The notes beneath the pieces are model-generated. The model did no database searches and had not been told where the DNA came from. It saw only the letters and a program-made list of their open reading frames with translations. A program made the translations under genes and the position numbers. DNA of 64,000 nt from Gnetum montanum (lineage: Eukaryota; Streptophyta; Gnetopsida; Gnetales; Gnetaceae), in NCBI GenBank assembly GCA_015680685.1, contig MNCI01004872.1:607853-671852 (forward strand), given 5' to 3'. Shown piece by piece: positions 36,601 to 48,600 of this stretch (position 1 is the stretch's first letter; each line of letters starts with the position of its first letter).

Positions 36601-39600
36601 CTTGATGTTGTTTCCATAGTTGTGGATGTCTCCTTTGTTCTTGTAGATGAGTACTATAGTGCTTCTTTTCCAATCATTTGACATTTTCCCCATCTCTCAA
36701 ATCTTATTGAATAAACTTGTTAACCAAGTAATCCGTATATCTTCCATAGACTTCCATACATCTATAGGGATACCATCAGGTCCCGTTGCTTTACCATTCT
36801 TTATTTTCATAAATGCTTTCTTGCTCCAAAGGCAAAAATGTAATTTGTCATTTGTACATTCCCAACTTCATCTATGGGAAATTTTTCATTAAGTAGCCTC
36901 TAAAAATAGATCCTCTATCATTCCAAGATTTTCTTGTTTGAGAACAAAATCCTTTCATTATCAAATTTGATACATCTAATATGGTTAATGTCTTTGCACT
37001 TCTTGTTTTGAGCGTTGGCTAACTTGGAAATTAACTTCTCACAATCCTTAGTTCCTAGCTTCTTATAAAAGGAATCAAAAGTGCTAAGTTTAGCCTTGCT
37101 TGCTATCTTGTTTGGTACATACTTTGCTACCTTGTATCTTTCAAAGTCAGCTTAGCTCTTACACTATTATTACTCTTTGAAATATTTGTATTTTTTTTTT
37201 TGGAAAAATTTTCGGGAATGTATTATCAAGAAAGAAAAGGATATGTATAGAGGTCAAAACAAAAAACAAACCAGTAAGGCTAGCAGCCAAAACGACATAC
37301 AATCCAGACCTTGCCTCAGGGCGGGTAGCCTTGAGCTCAGACAAAAACTAGCGTCAAACAACCCCATAAACTTCAAAATGGTTGCAAGTGGCCCTTGACC
37401 TTCTACATAGACAATGAAAGACTTGCACCCATGTGATACTACAAAACTAAAAAGGACGTAATAGAAATGACCTGAGACAAACAAGAAAAAAAACCAAACC
37501 CCCAAAAATGCAACTGAGACACCCCCAATGTGGAAAAACCAAGAACTCCCACCACTACAGATGTCGGGTTAACCTGTCACAATGGTAGTGTGGAATAAGA
37601 CTAGCATGCAGCTCATCCAGTTGCACATGGAACTCCTTCATAAAGACAAATGCCATGGCCTCTTGGAAATTTTTAAAGGCCTATGCCTTTCTATCTTGTT
37701 CCACAGCTGACCCCTTACCATCTGGGTGGAGTGGGGTAGACGAAAGCCGAATATGACGATGTAGCACTAGCCACGATGCATCACGACTGATGCGCAACGA
37801 CATGTATTAGCATTTGCTTGCATCTAGGCCACGACATTTGACTCATGAGCTCATAACAGTTCTTCCTACTACTCAGCATCTTTCTGAGCCTTGCGAATCT
37901 GTTGCTCCTCAGCCTCTTGTTCCTGTGCTTTTTGATGCTACGTCTTGTTCTCCATTTCTTCCCTGATTTCCTATTGAATTCTTTTCTAGTGTGGCCTAGG
38001 CCCTAGCCTCCATGATGAGCCATTGCTGTTGCAGTTCTTCAAGTTTGGCAGAGTGGCGCATCTGCAACTTGTGCATTTGATGTTTAAATATTTCTTCTTG
38101 TGCCTCCCATTTAGCTTGCTAGACTTGGCTTTCCTCTGCCCACGCAGCCAAGGCCGCCGCCTCTCGTGCAGATGCCAATTGCGTCTCCAATCTCAAACAA
38201 CAGGCCTTAGCCTCACATGCACCCTCATTGGTAACAATACCAATCTCAACAGTCTGTCTCCCTGTGGCCATGAGGGCCAAAAGCATCGTCCCCCTTGAGG
38301 AGTTCATCAGGCTACCCGTCGGCTTCCTCCATTTATAATAGACGTCCTAACTTGGGGATCTCGAAAGCCCCATCCATGTCGCTTTGCTAGCTGCATGCCA
38401 CAAAGCAAGAATTAAACCCAAATGCCTGCTTGTTTGGTGTGTCTCAGGGAAGCCATAAAGAACTCAACAATGTTCACCTGGCGGTCCATCTGGAGGCATT
38501 GTAAAAACGTGAAATGCATTCCCTGAAGCATAGACTCGTTCTCGGACTGAACAAAATATTGCTCAACTAGGTTGGCCATCGTTTGCCAAAATTTAGGAAG
38601 AGTAGATCGTGGCACAGATATGAACTAGAAAGCAGCTTTGCACTTCCTACAACCCTCGTGTGATAGGTAGAATCTTGTCCTTGGTGGCTGGCACACCTAG
38701 TGCCCTAGCTAGTGTGTTTTCAGTAAGATCCATCTTGACGTCACAGAACATGGTGGAGGTACCTTGGCAGTTGGCGAAAAATTCGTCATCTAGCAAGGTC
38801 GAGTACCCCACAAGCTTGGAAAGTAGCCTTCCCACTCCACTGAATGCACCATCCCACAACATGGAGTTGTTTTGGTAGCGTTCCCACGAGGGTTTGAACA
38901 TCAATGTAGCTCCCATTGTTGTCAAAGCTTCTTCCCAGAACCTACAACCTTTCGCAGCAATGTTGGCCAACGGGGGAAGAGGCATCTGTTGGAAAATGAG
39001 ATTGTTTCTCTTGTGCCACAAGCACCAAAGGATGGCTGTGGCATGAGAGCCTCTTGTTAAAAGGATGGGGAGGGGTGAATGAGTTGCCTACCACATGGCT
39101 TGACTAAAGGGGCAAGCAAAATGTGAAGTGTTCCCACATTTCCATCGACCTTTTGCATGTAGGACACATGTAATCTATGTTTAATCCTCATCGTCAAAAA
39201 GCAATATGCATCGATAGAGCCCCATGGTTAACAAGCCAAAGAAAAGTCTTTAGCTTTTCTGGTAGTCTCCCTTGACACACCGCATTCCACCTTGGAACCA
39301 TTGGATATTGAGATTTAATGAGCTCACGTGGTGACACATGTTGCAATGCAAGTTGATTCATTCAAAGGGCGCAGCGATAGAGGGCCCACCATGATCCCAG
39401 ATCCTGATGCGTGGCCACCCATTGGTGATACTTATTATGCATGAGCCACACCCATGGTGAAATGTCTGAACCATCATTTGTCAATTGCAACATAAGTTTT
39501 TGTTACCCCATTAAAATGAGGCCTGTAAATTTGAAAATTCCTGCTCCTCCCGCATTTCTAGGCCAAGCGACCTTATCCCATTGAAGTAAATGCAGGTGCT

Positions 39601-42600
39601 GTTTGCCTTTTCCACTCGACCAAACAAACCTTCATATTAATTGATCCACTTTATTCCCAATGTCCAAGGGGGGAGAAGCGAGAGACGTAGTAAATTGGGC
39701 AATGGACAACAACACCATGGAAGCAAGCAAAATCCTGCCCTTGTGAGTCAAAAAGCAATAAGTCCAATTGCCAATTTGCGTTTGTAAATGCTTCAACAAA
39801 TTGATCCAAGTTTGTCTTTGGTTCCATCCAAACATTGGAAGCCAAGATATGTATCCTGGTGTTGCCTAGGTAGAACCCCTAGGATCCGTATGATCTTGGC
39901 CTTAATTCTTTTGTCAGTGTTCGTCATATAAACTATAGATTTGGCCTAATTAACCTCAAGACCCACCTTCTCAGCTAACCAAATTAACGCCCTATCTAGT
40001 GCCTTGGCCTGTGACACTAAGACCTGTGCAAAGATGATCGTATTGTCTGCATAATGCCCAACCAGGCACTCCACCCCATGAACATTCACTCCCCGAATGC
40101 CTTTTTTCTTACAATAATCCTATAGGGTTTCCATCAAAAGAATAAACAAGTATGGCAATAGAGGGCCACCCTATTGTAGACCTCTCCCAGGTGAGGAAAA
40201 ACCCCAAAGAACCCCTTCCAAGTCAATGGAGAACGCGACAGAGGAATGAATGTGGAGGCATAAATTGCTAAAATCTTGGGTGAAACCTTTCCTTCTCATC
40301 ACTTCCGCCAACACCTCCCATGAAACCGTGTCATAGGCCTTAGTGATGTCCAGCTTAAACACAAACCCAGGAAATGAATTAGACTAAATGAACAAAAAAT
40401 TTCGTGGAGCATGATAACCTGATCCTGAAGGAGGTGGTCCTTAATGAAACCCGCTTGATTATTCCTACCAACTTGGGCATCAAAGGTGTTAGTCTTCTAA
40501 CAAGCATCTTGGTGAAAAGACGTAGGAGTGTATTGCAAACTCCAATTGGCCGAAACTGTGATGGCTCAGTAGGACATGCTACCTTAGGGAGAAGCACAAC
40601 CTGCGAACAATTAATCTACCAATAGATTTGTCTCCACTTGAGCATGTTGTTAAAGGTGTCCAAGATGTTAGCCCCCAACACGTCTGTGTACTCCTTGAAG
40701 AATTCAATGGGCCACCCATCCAACCCAAGGGCCTGCCCAAGTTTGAGGGCCGCCATGGCCCACTTTAATTCTTGACTAGAGAAAGGTTGGAGGAGCTTTG
40801 AATTGTCGGCATTTGTAAGGATCTTCTCCACCGGCATTGATAGAGGGGCCCTATCCTTTCAATGCCAGACATTCACGCAAAAATTGTGCAATTCCTGTGT
40901 GATCTTGGCCAGATGTTCAAGGACTTGTCCACACCTGGTTAGAGTGTGCGTCCTTTTTGGCTTGCTGATTGGCCTTAGCCACAACAAAAAAAAGTTTGGT
41001 GGGCCTATTGCCATCTCTCAACCATTGGATTCTAGATCTTTGCCTCTAATACTCTGTTTCTTCATGATCCAATTGCTAGAGAGTGTGAAGAATGTCCTGT
41101 TCTTCCTACACCAGAGCTTCTCCCCGCTTCTGTCTTGTTTGGACATCTCGAAGCTTTTGTTCCAGTGCACACTCCTATGGAACCTAAAAGTATACTTCTC
41201 ATCCTTCCGATGTGATTGAATTCCCTTTTTAAGAGTATTAAGTCCGTTAGGGAGGAAATCGCAAGCATCATGGCCAGATGGGTACCTCTCCCAAATCATG
41301 GTAACCAAAGGCCTTAACCAAGGTTTCATGATCCAAGCCCATTTGAAATGAAAGTGTGAGGTAGAAGCACTTGGCTTCCTCCGAATTTGACAAATCAGAG
41401 ACTTGTGGTTAGAGGCCCTCTTCTCGATACTCGTAACATATACATCCTGCTGAAGCAGAAGAGAGGCTTCCATCCACACCTAATCAATATGAGACATCAC
41501 TTTGGCATTGCCTTTCCTTTGATTGCTCTAGGTGTAACAGTAGGTCGTAATCTCTAAATCCACTAGGTTGTGTTGGTGAAGAAATTGCAAGAAAAGGTTT
41601 GCACCTAGTGGTTTCATGCATTCAGTACCAATCTTCTCCCATGGATAAATTCTTTGATTAAAATCCCCCATCACGACCCAACACTGATGGTTAGGGATTA
41701 GCGCAACAATTCTTCTTAGCTCAGTGAGACGATTCTTCCAATCCCTCTCTTCATAGAAATTGGTGAGCCAAATTCCTAGTGAAGGTAGGTGAATCGTGAT
41801 GCTCCAATTTGAATCATCCAAGGGTTGGAGCCGAAATTTGGATAAAATAGCAAGTCCCCCCCACATGTCCACGATAGGCCACCTACTAGACATGCTAGCT
41901 AGTCCATTGTAATAACTCAAATTCCCGGTGCTGCAACTTCGTTTCTTGTAGACAAACGATGTCACAATTATCTCTATGCACAATTTCTTTAAGGCATGTC
42001 GTTTATAGGGGGTGCCTTGCCCCTTGCAATTCTATTTCATAATCTTCATGGTTGCCCATTTGAGTGTCTATGGTAGACCTCGGGAAGGGTCTTTTGAAGG
42101 CCTAAATTGATTTCAAGTTGGGTTTGTTGGCTACAAACCACTGACGTTGGTGGATGTCCAACCTACCCAGCTTCCATGGACACCTTGAAACCCTCGCTGT
42201 TGTCTATAGGTGACCATAGAATCTCCTCCAAAGCTGGCTTGGAGGATCCCTGATCAACAGTGATCCAACTCCCTTGTGGGGGGCATTGGGGGGTGGGGGT
42301 GTAGAATGTCCTTACTTGATGGGTTTACCTTAGGTGGATTTGGAAACCCCACATCAGGAATAGAGGGAGATTCTAGGCCTTGCCCACCCTTATTTTCGGT
42401 CACCTTCGATGATTTACTTTGTCTTGAAGGTGCCCTTGACTCCATTGTGGGCCCCTTTGGGGGGGCCCACGAGTCAACAAGCCTAGTTCGTTCCTTGGGT
42501 CCCTTCTTGTGCTTTCGTTGAACTTGTTGCCATCCTCCGGCATCCATTGTGTTTGGCTTAACTTGGCAGTTCACCGTAGTGTGCCCTGCCTTCCCACAGT

Positions 42601-45600
42601 GTTGACAGGGACCCCCGTTGGGCCCAGATTCCTTGCTTTCCTTGATCAAATTCTCGTACTCCACTATTATCCTCTCCTCCCTCAAGGGAAGGGCCAGGAC
42701 TAAGTCTTGAAGCATGTCTTTTTGAGAGAGCGATCTCCAAACACAAAAACAAGCAAAGCCCATCCTCTCCATAGTCCCAGTGGGTTTATCTAGTGTGATG
42801 AATTCCTCAAAATAAGTTGTCAGAGGCTAGAAAAACTTTGGTGTCCACACCTCCCAGGGCACAATAGAAATGCGAATCTATATTGGAGTGTGTGAGAAAA
42901 GATCTTTATCTTGGTGTGCCCCCAGCCTCTAGGTAGTGAGTGCCAGGCCCCTTGCCCCAAAAAACTAGAAAACTCTTAGAAAGACGTGGTCCCAATCCTC
43001 AATATTGCAAAAAATAGAAGGAATGAGCTTCTCCGAAAGACTCCTCAGCCCAACAATGTCCAACCCCCACGTGGGCACAACCCATTTCCGAATGAGTTTG
43101 AGCTTGGGCCTTGGCCTGCTTGACATGAAATGACATGTTATTTAACAGTATGAGCATGTCAACCAGATTTAGCATCTTCATATTCATGCAAGATCCAAGG
43201 TATAGAAGAATGCATTTGCAAACAACTGAAAACAGGCATTTATTAAGATACCATTGAGTTTATCAGGCTAAAGGCAGTCACATAATCAACACAATATCTG
43301 ATGAGACAAATAGAGAAACACACATGCAACCAGACTTTACATAGCTTTATAAACAAAGTTCCCAAGGAAGAAGGTCATGGAGGATATTCGTCGGAAGAAA
43401 CTGGTCCTCATTCCTAATGCTTATTTGTTTCTATAAATAGCATAAAAATAAAAAATGTTAACGATAGGCAACTTGATGGACAATAATTAACAAATGCTTA
43501 TACAAGGATGCTTGTGAAGATGGTGAAAGTATGTTTATGCATTGCTCTGCAGTTACTCATATTTGGAATAAAGTTTGGAGAGCCCCAAATCAGCATTTTA
43601 TATTGCTAAAATCTGTACAAGATCTTGCAATAGCTTGGACTTGAATTGATAGAACATGATGTAGTAATAAAATTTGGAATTCTTGGCTAGCACATACGAT
43701 CTTGGAATTTCGAAGGAAAGAAATTATTGAACTTTGAGGGATAGAAGGCAGTTAACATAGAGGATGGTGGTTAGTATTATAAAGGTTGGAAAGAGAATGT
43801 GAAGTATAAAACAAGATTTAACTGCATGGATCTTCAACCTTATCAGTTTACAATTTCTGTATCACTATCATTGTTTCTGATTTACAGTGGAGCTTTGATT
43901 ATGGCTTTGGCTGATTTCCATGACCCCTTTACAAGTTTGGATTCATTTTAATTCTTAACTGGTTAATGAAATTTTCTTTTTACTTGTTAAAAAATAAAAG
44001 GACTTTTATTTAAATATTTCCATGTAGCTGATTCTTGGTATTCATCTCCAAATTTTTTATTTAATATAAATTGGTACAGCCTTTTGGGGAACCTTTCTTA
44101 GGTGCGTGCATATGTGCACATGCGCTGACGTGTCACGAGGACCATGTAAATTGGTTGGCTCTATTCAAACTAATCAGGCTCAAATGAACATTTTTACCTG
44201 TATTAATATAGAAATATTTTTGATAGGTTTAAATGTGTTAATAAGGTTTCTTTGATGATTTCAGCTAAGAAATCATTGGAATAATGGACAACCAATACCA
44301 TGGTTACCTGTTGATGAGAATCCAGATTTGCGGTACTGTCTTTTGCACCAGCAGCTGCAAGTGATAAACTGCTGTATTGCAAGGAGGAAACGGCGTTTGA
44401 ATACAATAAAGATGTTGAACTCTGATGATGTACATGTTCCTCTAGAAAATGAATATTCCACAGTTCCCTCTGTTGAGCGGATTTGTGATTTAAACTTAAA
44501 TGTGGTTGCACCTGCATTATATGCAAAACTGAAAACAGGGGAAATTGTTCAGAGACATGGTGTTCTCAGTCCAACTGAAAACATGGCAATGCTGGAAACT
44601 GGCGAGCCTATTTTTTCTCCTATAACCCAGGTACAATGCGTAATTTCATCTATTGTCCAAGTTTTAATGTATCGTAACAATCTTGTGGTTAGTTTTAACT
44701 AGATAGCCTTACCTTATCTCATTCATTTGCACTAAAAACAACAGGAGGGTCCAATCCTGACAGAAGACTTGCTTCGTGAAACTGAAGAAATGATAGTTAG
44801 AATTGGCAGGTAACTTTTTCTATATTGATTTCTTTTTGAAAAATGAACTTAGTAAGTCTAAATATGAGTGACTCTTTTCTGTTGGTAACATGGGTAGAAG
44901 TGCCAATGTTCTAATGCACCTTAAGGTTTTGTATCTATATGACATGAAAAAACCTTACTTATGAAGATTGGATTGGATCACAGATTGTTTTTTTGACAAA
45001 ACATCCTAGGATCTTATATGTTATGGTACACTTGACCTCAAAATGTATAGAAAATGATTGTCTAAACTGCTAACTCTTTTTTGTTTGTTGGATTTGTTTC
45101 TCAGTGATGGTGCAGGATTCTCCCAACTCTTCTCTGATATGCAAGCATTTAAGGTAAACACTTTTGTATCAATGCTTTAATTTTTTTTGTTTGAAAACAG
45201 TTCGGGTTATTGTTTTAATCATAATAAAAAAAATACACATATTCTGTACATGATCAAAATTAAGGGGAGATTTCCCCACTTCGCTCCCCTGACATCCCCA
45301 CCTTGCCAACCCCCCAATCCATTAGAACTCCACACACCCACCCCCCACCCCCCACCCCCCCAAAAGTAATGCCAAAATGGCATCCTGAGCCGATAGGACC
45401 AGACAAAGAAAAATAAAAAGTCAAAATGACATGGCAATTCAGACCCACTGCCTAGAAATGGCAGAGAAGGCCTATAGATGCTTTAATTTATTGACAAGGA
45501 ACAATTCAATAATTTAATTCTTGATCCTCTGTGGACTTGCCTTATTTCTAGGCTGCAAATCCTGGCTGCATATTAGAAGATTTTGTTAGATGGCATTCAC

Positions 45601-48600
45601 CGCCTGACTGGAAGGAGTATGATGAAGTTGGAACTTCTGCCCAACAAATAGACGATAGTAGTGAAAATTCTTCTAGGCGTGGTCATCTCAGCAGAAGAAT
45701 GCAGTCTGAAGGTATATAATTCCTAAATATTTTTATTCTATTAAGTGAACTTTAATCCAATCAGGAAAAGCTGAAGAGATTGTTACAGGTGATCATACAG
45801 ACTTTTCCCGTCATATTTGGGATGTTTGGCACCACTGGTTGAATACATTGGTTAATGTATGTTAAGTGTCTTCGTCTCGAACAAGCATAAAGTGTCAGTT
45901 TCTCTGACATCTGATATATGATGAGGCTTATATGTTACGTTTGGATGAATTTTTCCTGGATTAGAAGTTTCCAGTTTAGATCATTGATGCATTAAAGCTT
46001 AATGTAATATACTTTGTCAGTAAAACTGAGGAAATCGTGCTTATTCAGATGCTAGATGTTATATCAAGTTTAACACCCTTTACTAACAGTTTTAACAGTA
46101 GCAACCTACTAACATGTGTATGGACATAAAGAACTAGTATTGAGAATCTTTTTTTCATGCAATGGATAAGGTTTTTTGTTTCTTCGGTTTTGTAATTGAT
46201 TTTAAACTTCCAGGAAACTTGTGGCGAGAATTTTGGGAATCAGCCAAACCTATTCCTGTAGCGAAACAGAGCCCAATATTTGATGAAGATTTGGCAGGGT
46301 ATGTAATGAGAGCTCTGGATTTATGTGTTCTTATACATGTTTATAAATAAATTCGTTCTAAAATTCTTGATGTTCTTGCAGTGAATGTGCCCTAAAGCAT
46401 CTAGAGGACATTTCACCGTCAAGTTTTTTTATGCAGTTATTTATTTCTATGGTAAGATTTATGGAAGATGGTTCAATATATATGTTATGCCAGCAAAGCA
46501 TGTTGTTATATAATCATGTTTTTATTAGTTCTTTGAAGTTTGAAGTATATATTATGCTATATGAGGCTTGTGATGTGCATCTTATAGGGCCAACAACTCA
46601 ATCCTGTTTAGTTGCATAAAGAAATTGTGTAACAGGAATGACTTAAACTGACATACATCCTAGAGATCCATTGAGTTTACCACATATGTAATAAAACACT
46701 TCAGCTTCAATTTCGTAGATGATCCATCCATTTTTTTTAATGACAATCAGTTCTTGGGGATAAGCATGTTGTATTACCACTCGTTAGTCATGACATGTGG
46801 GATTGTTGGTTAGCTACTGTGTTTTAAGTCATTGGTATCAAATCAATACCGAGTTCAATTTTAAGGAATACAATGTCGCTTGACATTCAAGAGATGATTG
46901 TTAAATATACCTAGTGCAGCATTTTAGGAGATGTCAGCTGTGCAATGTTTAATGGGGGATGGGGGTTTGCTCATGAGGAGCAAAAATGCTAAGTGAACAT
47001 GCACTGTGCTACCATACTTAATGGTCATGACCTTTTGGACAGTTGGTTACCTATTGCATGCTAAATTGTTCATTAACAACTTCAACATGTACATAGTGCT
47101 GGAAAACAAATTCAACATGAACTATGTCACAAAGATTTATGAAGGTGCTTATATGCGATTTTCTGTTAGAGTTGGGGAATGGAAGCAATGATGATGATCC
47201 TAGACTTGGTAGCAAAATGGCGAGGAGTTGAGGCAAATCTTCAAACATAGCTGCTGTCACTGCTGACAGCAGTAGTTGGCGTTAGATGATAAGTTTTATA
47301 GGGGTATCCCTGTAGATTGCTGGGTCTTGATGCCCAACGATAAGGCCCTTCGTTGTTTTTTAAATGGCCTGCTTGAAAGTTAGACGATAGCCTCAGGTTT
47401 CTTTTGCACAGTAATCGCAAGAGCTATAGCTTGGGGGTAATTGTCTTTGTAAAGATCAGAGGCTGTCGTTGGAGGTAGATTCTTGCAGCAACATGCAACA
47501 AGAAAACAGCATTGTTGTCGGAGGCCACTTGGCCGGTGATGGGCAATAAGCTCGGGCTGCTATTGCTTTTGGCTGCTTGTTGTGGCACATTGTTGGAGCA
47601 ATGTTGAGCGACAAGCCCAGTCTTCTATTTTCAGCTCAGCCACTATCGTGGTGGGTCACGGGAAACAATGGCCGGTGACACCTTGAGATCTGCGAAAAAT
47701 TTGAGCCCGAATTGAGGATAAAACACATTCAATTGATCTGTGACTTGATGGTTAGGCTTGCCCTCTAGGGTAAAACGGGGAGACACAAATAATATGTTTA
47801 TGAAATGATAATTTTAGGAGCTTTTAATATTTCTTCGTAGCTCCTTGTTTTAACAATAAACATGAACTCCTATGAGGGAAAATTTGAATAACCAAGCCTC
47901 AAAATGAGGTCAGATGTGAGACCAAGTGCTTGGAACTAAAGTGGACATGAGGACAATACCTAATTAAAGATGCCCCAAGGGCTTGCAACAGCCAGTTTTC
48001 TTCAAACTTTGAGAAATATGAAAACAATGTCAATTAAACATGCCCTAAGGCTTACAACAGAGTTTTCTTCGAACTTTGAGAAATATGAAGGGGACGCAAT
48101 TAAACCCCAAATGGAGTCCAAAAAACACCCACAAGTATCTTGCAATGAGTTTTAAAACATAAGAAAACTATGAATCCACAATGGCAAAGACTATTGGAGG
48201 AGGAATGAAGATGAATCGGTCCAATAAATTGACCTTCTAAGCATCAATTCATTATAACCCATACTCCCATAAACAAGAAATTCAAATTATTTATGCAAGC
48301 ATATAACCCATACTCCCATAAACAAGAAATTCAAATTATTTATGCAAGCATATAACCCATACTCCCATAAACAAGAAATTCAAATTATTTATGCAAGCAT
48401 ATAAAATTCTGAACTAAGCATGCAAAAAACACATTTTTATAAACAAAAAAGCCAAAAATTCAGGATTATACGTGATATAAAGGAGTTTTGGACGTAATTT
48501 TGGGTTCATAGAAGAAATTCAAATTACTTATGCATGCATATAAAATTCTGAACTAAGCATGCAAAAAACATTCAAAGCAAACGTAAAATTGAAACTAAAA

